Notes: generated by a model from the sequence alone, not told the origin. A DNA stretch of 64,000 nucleotides from Miscanthus floridulus (GCF_019320115.1 NC_089598.1:24519585-24583584); one strand, 5' to 3'; shown: positions 43,621 to 54,966, numbered from the stretch's first letter. Numbers and translations: made by a program.

Positions 43621-46161
43621 ATGGCTCGGACAAAGAACGTCGGAGGTGGTCCCGGTGATGAGGATCGGAGGCCCTCGCCTCGCCAGCCGGTAGATCCTAA
43701 AGGCAAGGCGACGAAGAAGGTTGTATCAAAGAAGCGGAAGTACCCTAATGCAGAGATAGCCAGAGCAACTACAGTTGCAGAGGCCTCAGAGCATGCCAAG
43801 AGAGGAGGTACTCGCAGTGGAGTTGTTATTACAGATCATCTGTCACCAGAAGCGTAGGGCAGACTTGAGCGTATTGAGCGTCTTCATGGTGGTCCACCTG
43901 GGACTGTCATGATGGCATGACGACGTCTTGCTATTGAGGAGCCTCAGCCTCAGGGGGAGTCACAGCATGAGCCACAGCAGCAGCCCCCACCAGCAGAGCC
44001 GACAGAGCAGACTCAGAAGGGCCAACAGGCAGAGGAGATAGAGCAGGCACCTCAGCCACAGCTTCACCGCTATGGTCGTACCCATGCCCCAGTCACACCG
44101 AGGGCTAACACACAGCGGAGGGGTTCTTGTCTACCGCCCAGACCATAGGGTCCGCCTCCAGTGACCCATCTTGACTTGAGGGACGCCACGGCCAAGCAGG
44201 TTCAGCAGCTGAGATTTGTTGATTTTGAGGTATGGTTTCCGCCGAGGAGGGATGAGAGAGCTTTAGAGGGATTCTACACTCCACTGCAGGAGGATTTCTA
44301 CAATACCTATCTTAACAGTGGGGCAGTTTTCAGATCTTAGAGGGTGTGCCACATTGACTCTATAGTTGCAGCAGCTGGAGAGCACATTCGCCCCTACCTT
44401 ACATATCTACCGGGGCTATTAGGTTTGATTGGACGGACCGGACTATATGTTCCATCTTGGGTTCGGCAGTTCTATGCTTCCCTCTAGATTGAGCCGCATC
44501 ATAGATATATTCACTTCGCATTTGGAGGAAGAGACTATCGCCTGACAAGCCAGAGGGTCAGGGAGATACTGAGACTTCAGGAGCAGCTAGTCAGACTTCA
44601 CGAGATGTGCTATGGCCAGACAGCACCCCCCAGATGCCCTCATGGTGGTAATGTGCCCCCTACGGACTTGGTTCGCCACTGCTTCACTGAGCCCTTTGGA
44701 GAGGGATCACGTAGGAACCCTAGTGACCTAAATCCCACTGCTCGCATACTTGAGGTTGTTATGAGGAGGACACTGCTTCCTAGGATGGGATACAGAGAGG
44801 GCTTGACACGTATACAGTTGTGGCTGATCAACTCTCTGATGCAGCAGACAGTCTTTGATAGAGATGGGGGACACTATAGCTGAGGGTTTCAGAGGACACA
44901 GATAGCTACCTTATGCTCACTGGATCACATGGCTTATCCACAGGGCAGTCACAGTGAGGCCGCCAGAGATGCTTGCTGAGTACAGTGGTGCCACCATAGA
45001 GTTTCCTGCCTATAACATGACACAGATGATCAGGCACAGTACACCTACAGCACCCAGTCAGCCGCGTCGACGTCCTGAGGTGCTAGAGTCTATAGCCTAG
45101 TAGAATGATATTATCAGGGGCATAGCAGCTACTGAGGAGGAGGAGCTTGCCCAGCAAGAGGGGGTAGTCGTGAGCGACCCTAGTGATAGTTCTGATGATG
45201 ACTACCAGCCCGTTCCTCAGATGCCTCCACAGCAACATGATCATGAGGCCAACAGTTCCAGCTCAGCGCCACCTACCCCACAGACAGACCCCGCTCTCCT
45301 TGCTATACTTGAGCGGATGAGGCAGGACCAGGTATGACAGGCTCAGGAGACAGCTGCTACGTTTGCACAGTTCTAGACTCGGCAGGATGAGTTCTAGCAG
45401 CAGCAACAGGCGATCCAGCAGCAGCAGCTTGCTATTCAGCAGTAGACTCAGGCTCTACAGCAGCAGCAGTAGGCCATGCATCAGCAGCATATACTCATGC
45501 ATCAGCAGCTCCTTGGCTTTATGCATCATGTAGTGATAGCCATTGGGGCTCTACCGCCACAGCCTACGCCCTAGCTTGGTCAGCCTACCACTACTTTGAT
45601 GACTCCAGTGTTACAACCCAGTGGTCTTCAGAGTCAAGGACAACCACCAGCGCCGTTTACTTCTCCTATAGAGCAGGTGTCCTAGTACTTTGCTTCGCTA
45701 GCATTAGCCCGCAGTTCACACCTTTTCAGACAGGCTTCACACCTGCTGGGACGTCTTCGCTGCTTGTTCCAGAGACCACTGTGTCCAGGAGCCTTGGTGC
45801 TTCATTCAATGAGTTGACAGGGATGCCCACTCCTTCATATCTACATGTCCTAGGTCCTTCTACAGTCGTACCTGTTACCGGGACTATAGAGACGCTCCCT
45901 TCCTCAGTGGCATCATCAGAGCCTACTATAGTCATACCAGCTCAGTCTACAGTAGCTCTAGTTCCTGATCCAACCCAGATTGCTTCAGCCTCACTTCCAG
46001 CTTCAGAGGGTCAGACAGCCCAGAGCTCAGGATCAGACGATGATGGCACCCAGTTCCACCTTGCTCCTCGTACCTCAGCGCCCGGCTCGTCCGCTGCAGC
46101 CCCGCCGACCGACCTTAGGTTTTGGTGTTTGACGCCAAAGGGGGAGAGGGTTCGAGTATGA
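43621..46161 (+). pseudogene. SIRE envelope-like ORF, many stops
   Basis: It starts MARTKNVGGGPGDEDRRPSP with a basic KKVVSKKRKYP stretch. A plant-transposon-protein-like domain follows at about 44170-44880 (FVDFEVWFPPRRDERALEGF, YLNSGAVFRS, AAAGEHIRPYLTYLPGLLGL, IHFAFGGRDYRLTSQRVREI, PTARILEVVMRRTLLPRMGY). Next come an acidic part, a Gln-rich stretch (45370-45500) and a Ser/Thr/Pro-rich C-terminus. Most in-frame stops are TAG in places where CAG or TGG is expected (for example 43855, 44337, 44486, 45373, 45394, 45442). No credible signal peptide or TM segment is seen, so envelope-like is a positional name only. Confidence 0.7.
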
Positions 46162-46599
46162 TAAGTTTTAGGGGGAGCGACTTTTTAGGGGGAGCTTAGT
46201 TATTATATTAGCTTATATATTACATTTGGAGTTTTTATGTGTGATACACTATTATGCATTCATCGTGTGTTTACTTTCATGCATTGAACTATATATATGT
46301 GATAGTGATATCTACGTGATAGTGATATATGACATGTGTGCTCTCTACTTTGAATTATTTATATGTCATATTACTTGTGCAATGCTCATTTGCCTTTGCT
46401 TCCGCATTTTACTCCGATGCAAATGAGCTTTATTACTTGTACTCATGCTTAATTCATATCTTTTGAGTACATCATGTTGGCTTGGTTCATATAAGCTCAC
46501 CTAACTCTTTTGTTCTTATTGACAAGAGTTTATATGATCCAAGCATGTTAAAAACCTCAACTCTTTCAAATACTCGAGGTGGTATTATCATCAATCACC

Positions 46600-46613
46600 A
46601 AAAAGGGGGAGAT
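46600..46613 (+). other. SIRE polypurine tract
   Basis: AAAAAGGGGGAGAT directly precedes the LTR start TGAAAGCATC. Related GGGGGAG tracts at 46141, 46172 and 46188 may be extra copies, as described for SIRE-type elements. Confidence 0.75.
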
Positions 46614-48065
46614 TGAAAGCATCTAGGCCCCTAGTTAGATTTTGGTGATTAATGACAATACGTGATTACTGTGACTAACGTGTGTTTTACAGAAACAATT
46701 GAGTTAGGTCACGGTAATGGAGATCGATTGGGCAATCATGGTTGTCATGCCCCTACGATGGAAATCGTTTCGGTTTTCAAAGGATGGACGACAAGGTTAA
46801 GGACGGACTAGTTCTAAGTGTCGATTGGAGTTGGAGAGACACTTAGAGTAGTTTAGGACTTTGTTTTTCCTTTGGCCGTACTATTAAGGGGGGTATGAAC
46901 GGGTAGCTTGACCTAGGTGAGTCTAGTGAGTTAGGTGTGGTGCACACTTGTTAAAACTAGCACTAGGTAGCTCCACAACAGCCCTATGATCCAATGGAGC
47001 AAACTTCATTCACATATGTTCGAGAGTTGGAAGTGAATGGAGGGTCAAATACTGACCGAACGCTGGCTCCGGTGTGACCGGACGCTGGCTCAGGGTCCGG
47101 TCAGTTCATTTGACCAAGGTGATTGCGTCTGGTTTGACCGGATGCTGAGAGGTCAAGTGACCGGACGCTGAGAGGCAACGTCCGGTCGACTCCAGTAAGG
47201 TTCCAGAGAGGGAAAATCACGACCGGACGCGTCCGGTCACACTGTAAACACTAGAGTTCGGGGTATACTGACCGGAGCGTCCGGTCAACATGACCGGAGC
47301 GTCCGATCACCCCGCAGAGACATATAACGGTTCGTTTTTCAGCCCATGTTATAAATACTACCTCCACTCGTGTGTGGGGGTACTTTTGCTCATTTCAACA
47401 GCTGAGAAACACCTTAGAGAGTGTCAAGAAGAGCAAGGTCCTAGTGAGGTGATTGAGATTTGAGAATCCAAAGAGAGACCTCATTAGTGAAGATTAAGAG
47501 TAGCAAAGTGTGCATCTACCTTCTCATTAGGCTTGTCGTGGTCAAGTGAGAGTTCGTGCTTGTTACTCTTAGTGATCTCCATCACCTAGATGGCTTGGTG
47601 GTGATTGGGAGTTCGGTGATCACCCGGCGGAGCTTGTGGGTGACCCAACTCAAGTTGTGAGCGGTTGTGGGTGATTCACCGCGACGGAGTGTCGAAGAAT
47701 CAACCCGTGAGAGCACATGATCCTTGCGCGGATCAAGGGGGAGCTACACCCTTGTGCGGGTGCTCCAACGAGGACTAGTGGGGAGTGGCGACTCTCCGAT
47801 ACCTCGGCAAAACATCGCCGCGTTCCTTCATCTCTATTTACTTTGAGCATTTACTTTGTGCAATTCAATTCATGTCTTTACATTCTTAGAATTGCCATGC
47901 TAGAGTAGGATTGGAACTTAGGTTGCAAGTCTTTTGTGTGGTAGAACAATTAGAAACACCTTTTAGGCACAAGGGGTTAATTGGGCTAACCATAAGACTT
48001 AATTATTGCAAAGAAATTTAGAATTAGCCCAATTCACCCCCCTCTTGGACATCTTGATCCTTTCA
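46614..48065 (+). repeat. SIRE 3' LTR (1.45 kb)
   Basis: The LTR begins TGAAAGCATC after the polypurine tract and ends GATCCTTTCA, which is the inverted match of its start. Inside, GACCGGACGCTG and GCGTCCGGTC alternate at 47050-47310, followed by a TATA-like TATAAATACTACC (47350) as a likely promoter. The downstream part is free of convincing ORFs. Confidence 0.85.
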
Positions 48066-48070
48066 TAGGG

Positions 48071-48424
48071 TTCATCCACCGCATCCTCCTCCTCCGCCGC
48101 CTACCTCCTGCCGGCGCTCCCGACCTCGCGCCAGGCATCCAGGCCGCCGAGCTGCGCGCGAGGATGGGGAGGTGGATCCGGCGACGCGGTCTACGTGAAG
48201 AAGCCGGCGGCGGCCGCGGCCGTGACGACGAGGGACGAAACGTCGATGGAGATGCCGACGTCGTTCATGACGGGGTCGGTGGTCGGGAAGCGCTGCGCGC
48301 CGATGACGGCAACGGGTGGACCGTGATGCTGGACTACCGCACCCTCAAGTCGCCAGCCAAGCGGCTCCACAAGCTGCCTTCGCCCGCGCTCGCCATGGCC
48401 ATCGCCGCCGAGTGGGAGTACCAG
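48071..48424 (+). pseudogene. ATP12-like (F1-ATPase assembly factor) first-exon fragment
   Basis: Plus-strand codons GDAVYVKKPAAAAVTT, SFMTGSVVGKR, then in another frame DDGNGWTVMLDYRTLKSPAK and LAMAIAAEWEYQ end at a CAG/GTCCTT donor near 48424. This matches the N-terminal half of ATP12, the mitochondrial chaperone for the F1 alpha subunit. About ten residues after VVGKR are missing and the frame shifts there, so it is a relic. It begins directly after the SIRE LTR. Later ATP12 exons are not present. Confidence 0.75.
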
Positions 48425-48446
48425 GTCCTTAAGCGGTCCTCTCTTT

Positions 48447-48732
48447 CTTCTGCTGTATTCTTCAAATGATTCGACAACGTCCTGTTACTTTAGTGCAATG
48501 GAAATCTCCCCAGGCCCCGAATTTCGTCCTGACTTATGCTCAAGCAATTTTAAACGGTTTGGATGGAAAAACTGTCTGATTAGCGCCTACTTCTGCTGTA
48601 TTCTTCAAATGATTCGACAACGTCCTGTTACTTTAGTGCAATGTAAATCTCCCCAGGCCCTGAATTTCGTGTTGACTTATGCTCAAGCAACTTCAAATGG
48701 TTTGGATGGAAAAACTGTCTGATTAGCGCCTA
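48447..48732. repeat. 143-bp tandem duplication
   Basis: CTTCTGCTGTATTCTTCAAA starts at 48447 and again at 48590. Both units run to ACTGTCTGATTAGCGCCTA with seven or so differences. It lies in the intron-like DNA between the ATP12 and ARP3 pieces. Confidence 0.85.
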
Positions 48733-48852
48733 ACTCATCCTGATCTAGCTTTAGTAGTTAGTTCATCCCGGAGCAGTAGTGAATTACTTCAGAGTTTTGC
48801 GAACATTCGTCACACTCTTATATTTATGAGAAACTTCATGCTTTGTTTTCAG

Positions 48853-48997
48853 TGTGAAATGACAGGTGTTGTAGTTAACGTGGGTGATGGGGCTACCCAC
48901 ATTGTTCCAGTTGCTGATGGATGTCATTGGGAGCAGTATCAGATCAATTTCAATTACAGGCAAGGATGTTACCCAGTTTGTTCGTCAACTTCTAAAG
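48853..48997 (+). pseudogene. ARP3-like (actin-related protein 3) exon fragment
   Basis: After a TTTGTTTTCAG acceptor the codons read [23 protein letters not shown]. After a 2-nt loss they continue [25 protein letters not shown] and stop at an AAG/GTAGCT donor. This is the actin-fold nucleotide-binding region of ARP3, a subunit of the Arp2/3 complex. Genomic splice sites show it was copied as DNA, not from mRNA. The 2-nt deletion makes it non-functional. Confidence 0.8.
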
Positions 48998-49139
48998 GTA
49001 GCTTCCTTTGCTTTCTTGTTGATTGTCACAAGATACTACTCCACTTTCAACTTATCTGGAGAAACTTACCAGGTGTAAAGGAAATGAAAGATTCCAGAAA
49101 ACAGTACTTTGTTCAACAGAGAATAGAACATAATAGAAT

Positions 49140-49905
49140 TACAACAACAACAACATAGTCTTTCAGTCCTAAGCAAGTTAGGGTAGGCTAGAGTTGAAAC
49201 CCACCAAGAGCCCCAAGTCACGGTTCAGACACTTCAATAGCTGTTTTCCAAGCACTCCTATTCAAACATAGATGTATATCCCAAGCTTTCAAATATCTTT
49301 TTATTGCCTCCCCCATGTCAATTTCGGTTTTCTTCTACCTCTCCTCATATTATTAGCTTAACTTAGGACTCCACAATGCACTGGTGCCTCTGGAGATCTC
49401 CTTTGGACATGACCAAACCACCTCAACTGATGTTGAACAAGCTTTTCTTCAATTGATGCTACCTCTAGGCGATCGCGTATATCATCATTCTGAACTCGGT
49501 CCATTCTTGTGTGACCATAAATCCATCGCAACATACGTATTTCTGCAACACTCAGTTGTTGAACATGTCGAATCTTTGTAGACCAACATTCTACTCCATA
49601 AAACATAGCCGGTCTAATCGTCGTTCTATAAAACTTGCCTTTTAGCTTTTCTGGTATCCTCTTATCACAGAGAATGCTAGAAGCTTGTCGCCACTTGATC
49701 CACCCTGCTTTGATTCTATGGCTAACGTCCATATCAATATCTCCATCCCTCTGTAGTATCGATCCCAAATACCGAAAGGTATCCTTCTTATGCACTACTT
49801 GACCTTTCAAACTTACATCTCTCTCCTGCTGTGCAGTTCCGCCAAAGTCGCATCTCATGTATTCGGTTTTAGTTCTGCTCAATCTAAAACCTTTAGACTC
49901 AAGGA
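49140..49905 (-). mobile_element. RTE-like LINE, 5'-truncated 3' end
   Basis: The minus strand encodes the C-terminal part of a non-LTR reverse transcriptase (SRTKTEYMRCDFGG, TFRYLGSILQRDGDID, HRIKAGWIKWRQAS, WSTKIRHVQQLSVAEIRMLR, QLRWFGHVQRR), 174 open codons at 49358-49882. A 3' tail of (TTG)n repeats lies at 49140-49156. The simple TTG tail and the protein type fit plant RTE LINEs. The insertion sits between the ARP3 fragment and the FPPS/SQD2 fragments. Confidence 0.75.
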
Positions 49906-51448
49906 GAAGGATTAAAGAAATGTGGTTAATTTGGAGAAGTGGATATCGTACTGGTATACTTCTTTTGATGTATCAAGGAGGATTAAAGAAATGTACTGCT
50001 ATACTTCTTCAGACATTATGAAGGTATTTAATTACATTAAGTGCCTTGTTATGTTACTCGGTGAACATATATACTTTGATTTAGAAGAATATTTATTTTA
50101 GAAAATTCAAAATAACGTCGGTGGAGGAGGTTCTTTTTCACTCTTCATGGCAGTACATTTTGTTTAAAGTATTGTATAGTGGCCCCCTAGCTGAAACATT
50201 GAAACAGATGAAGAGCAAGGTGGTCTGCTGGAAGTGTAAGTTCCCAATGAAAATCAAGTTCTCCAGATGGAGGATAAGGTGGTCTGCTGGATGAGGAGTT
50301 TTAGCCCCATTAAGCAAGATGATGGCGACAGACATCTATGAAACTTAATATCTGTAATAGGGCTAGATCTCTTTTGCTGCTATATTGTCACAGGAAAGAT
50401 TTGAGTTTCAGCTGTGTAGTTCACTTGGTTTAATAAACTGAAAGGCTAATTTTCAAGGCGCTGTCCTCACCCTGCATCATCTTACAGTGTCCTGAACTGA
50501 ATTTAGTTTGGTTGTCGAGTCTGTTTACTATGACCATCATTATGCAAGTAGCAGAAGGTAGGCCCCTTCATCTCTTGCTGGGCCAAGGATGATATTCTTC
50601 ACTTTCATGCTTCCTTAGTCTTCTTTTAGGAGAAAAAAGAATTTGGTTGCTACCGAACAAATGTGTAGTGCAATGTAGGGCATGTTGCAGTGAGGCATTT
50701 CATTTGCAAAGGATCATTTTTCTGATGTCTTGTAGCTTTCATTCCACTTGGGGATGATAGTTTCAGGGCTTGGTAAGTGGCCAAGTAGATGAATTTCATC
50801 TTCTCATGGTTTTCAACTTGCACATGGATAACATATGCTTTAGTTCCCGTAAATAAGGCTCAGGTTAAGGTAGATTCGTATACGACAAGTATTGATATCA
50901 TTTTTATTTTTAGAATTTTAATGTATTTCTAGGAATTTCAAAAGATTTGAGACTTAGTACTGCTACAGTTTTTCGATGACAGAATCCATCTGCGTGCGTG
51001 CTCCGCTCCACGTTTTTTTAGCTCTGCTCCACATTTTTTAGCCAAACGGTTTCAGCTTCACGCACTCTATTCGAGGAAAACGAGTGAAGTTGTGAGAGCA
51101 CCTAAAGAGGTACTCCACAAACTCTAGTTTTCTGTGGAGCTGCTCGACGGTGGAGTTTGTGGAGCAATCCTAGACACCCCCTAAGGGTCCGTGATGCTGG
51201 ATACAAATCCCAAAAGCGTACGAAGTACCAAGTTCATAAACGGTTTAGATGTTTTCCAACTGTTTTTTTACTTTTTGTTCAGATTCAGAATATTATATAC
51301 CACATTCAATTCAATTCATAATTCAGAATTCATTCAATTCAAAATTCAAAATATATACCGCATTGTAAAACTGTTTTTGGCCCAGTAGGCCCAACCAAAT
51401 GAAGGCAAGCAACGTAAGAAGCTAGCTGAAATAGATAAATGCACCAAC
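49906..51448. other. AT-rich DNA with MITE remnant, no exon seen
   Basis: AGGATTAAAGAAATGT occurs at 49910 and 49979 and GGTGGTCTGCTGGA at 50219 and 50279, so there are small duplications. A MITE-like remnant with CTGCTCCACG/GTGGAGCAG-type inverted motifs lies at about 50995-51180. No coding exon is supported. Confidence 0.45.
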
Positions 51449-51493
51449 CTTGCCAATAAATTCAGGATCACCATAACAATCCAGATAGTCATC
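51449..51493 (-). pseudogene. Farnesyl diphosphate synthase exon fragment
   Basis: A clean 45-bp exon between TTCTATCAG and AAG/GTTGGT encodes DDYLDCYGDPEFIGK. This is the second Asp-rich (SARM) substrate-binding motif of FPP synthase. I recall exons of this size and boundary in plant FPS genes. No other FPS exon is seen nearby. Confidence 0.75.
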
Positions 51494-51672
51494 CTGATAG
51501 AATTCTTTTACAGGAATGAACAGGCCATAATGAATTGTTTGTAAGGAATTGAACATATAGGTGAATTGTTTTACAGGAATTGCATTTTCCTAAGTCTCCA
51601 CCACTTCCCTCACTGCGTTTTTATGCTAACAGACAAAACTTTGATAAAAGCAAGGTGCTGCATTGGTCATAC

Positions 51673-51728
51673 CATATGGTCCATCTCCAATAAATGCAAT
51701 TCTTACTCCAGGCAACCAATCCAATACC
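51673..51728 (-). pseudogene. SQD2-like glycosyltransferase exon fragment
   Basis: Between TTTTTAGCAG and a G/GTATGA donor the minus strand reads VLDWLPGVRIAFIGDGPY, matching the GT4 fold region R-L-P-x-V-R-I-A-F-I-G-D-G-P-Y of SQD2 (UDP-sulfoquinovose:diacylglycerol sulfoquinovosyltransferase). It lies 180 bp upstream of the FPPS exon in the same orientation, though the two proteins are unrelated. Confidence 0.65.
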
Positions 51729-53024
51729 CTGCTAAAAAAATAAAGCAAAATTAGTTCCAAGTAGCCAATGATGTAAGGCATGAATGAAGAATAAATATGG
51801 CATTTGGATCATTTAATTTAGTTGCATTACTCTCCGTTTTTAATAAAGATGCATCATGTTTGTCAACTAAGAATCAAAGATCAAATCAATCACAAAAGGA
51901 GCAAGTATGAGCTTGGCAATAGCTAGAGCCCCCAAAACCTGAAAGAGCAATGGACTTTAGTCATATTCAATAATAGATAATCAAAGAGATTTGATAATTA
52001 ATTATTTGATTGTTAAAATAAATTTACCATAATTTTAAAATATTTATCATGTAGCAAATAGAAAATAGATGTAGCTGCAGACACCAAGATGCAGAGTTAG
52101 TTCCAATAGTGAGAGCATTCTCATGAAAATTCAGTCTAGGAGTACCTAAAAAAAGCATATAACTGATCATTGTGATTCATTCGCCTTTCTTCGTGAATCC
52201 TACTAAGCTCAGCTAATTCCGTTCTTAATCGTGGTATTAAATTAATTGAAATCTTAATCCAATTCTATCTACTCTTCACGAATCCCAATTCCCAAGAAAG
52301 ACTGTAAGACTGTAAGAGCACATGGGGATTACTACGTACGTAGTATGTGGACTTCAATTCCCTACAAACTGATGCTAGAAGTGCAAAAGATCGTTTTACA
52401 CAGAATTATTTTAGACCACCCTGCTTACACGAAAAAAAAATCACACAGCCACACATGATTCACATGGCAATCTTATCAGCTAACAGACTACTGAAAAGTA
52501 ACGAACCAACGACAGCCAGCAACCACTGATAGCCGCAAATTCACAACGAAACATCTCCACAAACATTCAGGCAACAATGGGGGGAACTGACCTAAAACTA
52601 GTGTCATCGAGATTTCCAAGACACGGCAGAAAAGGTTTTCTCAGTAGCGCTCACTTGCTGTTTTTTTTTTAAAAAAAAAATTATAACTACCAGCGGCAAG
52701 CATCTGTACTGCAATGTCAAAAAAATGTAAACAAGGAGGAACCAGCTTAACATGTTTGCATTACATTACAGATGCTTGAGTACACATGCTTCATCTAGAA
52801 AAAAAAGGAAGGTTAGCACATAGCTGGTTGTTCAATTTTTCTCTGTTATACTGGATCTAACAGTAAAGATTTCACTTCAGGGAAAAAAAAAAGGTTTGCA
52901 CATAGCAGGTTGAGAACATAGCACATGTTTGCATTACATTACAGATAGCACATGCTTCATCTAGAAAAAAAAAAGAAAGGTTAGCACATAGCAGGTTGTT
53001 CAATTGTTCAAGATTTCACTTCAG
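51729..53024. other. Intron-like AT-rich DNA, no exon seen
   Basis: No coding exon is supported. A phrase GTTTGCATTACATTACAGAT with GCTTCATCTAGAAAAAAAA and AGGTTAGCACATAGC(A/T)GGTTG repeats at 52755-52830 and 52925-52998. Confidence 0.5.
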
Positions 53025-53209
53025 GATTAGGCATAGCTAGTGGATACAGTGGAATGGTGGGAAGGCCTGACACTGCATCAATGGTAGAGGCAAAATATCC
53101 AGCACTTCGGTTCAAGCAACAGTTGACAGCATATGTCGAGAAGATATATGTGATAATGAGAGAGAACCTGAAGAAGGAAATAAGTCCATTCTTGACTATG
53201 TGCATACAG
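53025..53209 (+). pseudogene. Myosin XI exon fragment (DIL/tail region)
   Basis: Between a TTTCACTTCAG acceptor and a CAG/GTACAG donor the plus strand reads LGIASGYSGMVGRPDTASMV, EAKYPALRFKQQLTAYVEKI and YVIMRENLKKEISPFLTMCI-Q. This is the globular-tail part of class XI myosins (E-A-K-Y-P-A-L-x-F-K-Q-Q-L-T-A). The frame is open over the whole exon. No neighbouring myosin exon is visible. Confidence 0.8.
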
Positions 53210-54439
53210 GTACAGCAACTAAGCCATTTCAACTATGAGGATCTCGGCTGCAATAACATGGCCAGATATTTGCTATACCTACTCAGATTGTGTGCAACTT
53301 CCCAGCTTCACACATAGCTATGACGTAAAAATATACTGAGCAGAGTATCCACATTCCACATCGAGCCTCAGACATTACCAACTAACCAAGCAGTCCAAGT
53401 ATAAAGGAATTCTGAATTTATGAATGGTGCACTGACAATTAACCAAATCAGCACTGACTAAGCATATTCTAGTTCCTTTTCTAGGACAAACCTATTCCGT
53501 ATTTCTATTGAAAACTTGCAAAATCTATACGCCTATATTTGACCATTTGTGATAGCTGTCTCAAGAGTATAATACTGAGCAAGTCCTAGTTCGAGAATGC
53601 TGTATTATACTCAGCAAAAGAAAGGCTTAGCTCTTGACGGCTAATAGTACAATAGCTAAATAGCATGCCAAACAGCTGACTGAAACATTTGCCCAAGAAA
53701 TGCTGTAACTACACGACAGACATACGACCCTAATCAGCTTTACTAATCTTTCAGACATTTCTCCTCTCTGCATATAAACAATCCCCTGATTATCAATAGA
53801 TAATTTTTCACTTTCCTGTTAAAACATAAAACCCGGGGAACAAAATAGAACCAAAAAAACTGGCATTTGATATGCACAAGGGCCCAATGAACAAGGCACA
53901 GCAAGCTACCATGGCAATCACCAACAGCTAGCTGTAAATCCCATTTTCATTTCTCACACAGCCACACTACACACGTTGCAGCACATACCAACTCATCCCA
54001 AGCAAACTGACATGTCAATCTCCTAAGGATTATTAAAGTAGTGGATAGCATCCATACAATTTTGCTGAAACAGCAGATTAACTGACCCAGTGAAAGATTA
54101 TACACAACTAGCTATCCATGTCAGTATTTATTGCAAACATTCTGTGCTAAATCATGCATTGTCAAATGGGTTTCAGTACCTATTTGCATGAATGGAACCA
54201 CTCAATGAAATACTCGAAGATGAAAATTAATCAATTATTTAATTTAAAGTTATGTCAGCTAATACAAAAACAATTGTCTTCATTTGCATTACTGTGCATG
54301 AAAATTGCAAGTTATATCAGCTAATAAAAATACAAAAATAATTGTCTTCATTTGCATTACTGTGCATGAAAATTGCACATTTGTTACCATTTCATATTGT
54401 AGAAGCATACCATTGCTTAAATTTGAGTATTCCTTCAGT
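53210..54439. other. AT-rich DNA, no exon seen
   Basis: A 60-bp phrase (TACAAAAA(C/T)AATTGTCTTC, CATTTGCATTACTGTGCATG, AAAATTGCA) is duplicated at about 54262 and 54329. Nothing coding is supported. Confidence 0.5.
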
Positions 54440-54955
54440 ACTAACCTCTAAAAAAAGACAGGTGTGAGGAGAGGTGAAGACAGACCTAGAAGGGCAGGGA
54501 GATGCGGTGCGCGGAGGTGCTGGCGCCGCGGTGGAACTCGATGCGACGAGGAGACGCTGCGGAGGGGACGATGGAGGTGGAGATCCACGATAGCGGCGGC
54601 GGCGGTCCCGGTCTCGCTCGCGGCGGAATCGGCAGGAGAGTTCGCGCCAGTCTCTGTAGGCCGAGCTGTTTCAGCGGGGAAACCCACCGACGACCGAGGA
54701 GCGAGGATGAGGGCGAGGCTGCTGCCGCGACAAGCGAGGTATAGGGCACGGCGGCTGACGCGACGCCGTCGAGGCCGCCGGCGGCGGCTAGAGCGACGGA
54801 GAGAGCAGGGCGGCGGCAGCGGCTAGGGCGAGGGAGAGAAGCAGCGTCGTGTGTTGACCAGTTCGGCGCGCGCGTGTGTGTGTTGGGGTGGGTGGGGGTG
54901 TGTGTTGTGCGTGACCATATCGTCTTTGACGAATAAAATCAACGAAACTGACTAC
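54440..54955 (-). pseudogene. Captured GC-rich first exon, unknown protein
   Basis: Minus-strand GC-rich DNA after an AT-rich upstream part shows the features of a grass gene start: CT-rich leader, open frame MPYTSLVAAAASPSSSLLGR running 87 codons (54486-54749), and a possible donor CTAG/GTCTGT near 54489. The protein is Ser/Pro/Arg-rich with no domain. Several frames are open because of composition, so the reading is uncertain. Confidence 0.3.
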
Positions 54956-54966
54956 TTTTGCGTAGG

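Larger units (their letters stand above)
41263..48065 (+). mobile_element. SIRE-like Ty1/copia element, 5'-truncated
   Basis: From left to right: the end of pol (RT-RNase H), a spacer with GACCGGACGCTG motifs, an envelope-like ORF relic, several AGGGGGAG purine tracts and a 1.45-kb 3' LTR. An additional ORF after pol and a GGGGGAG-rich end are hallmarks of SIRE/Maximus. The 5' half is absent. The LTR end is followed by TAGGG, the expected 5-bp target copy, but no partner is present on the left because of the truncation. Confidence 0.85.

Noticed and set aside
43621..43640. MARTK start resembling histone H3
   Set aside because: Only the first five residues match; the rest is the SIRE envelope-like protein.
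45370..45530. CAG-rich stretch resembling a microsatellite
   Set aside because: It is the Gln-rich part of the SIRE envelope-like frame, interrupted and coding in origin.
48071..54955. CACTA or Helitron carrier for the exon patchwork
   Set aside because: I looked for CACTA termini and for a hairpin plus CTAG end near both limits and found none that I could support, so no carrier type is assigned.
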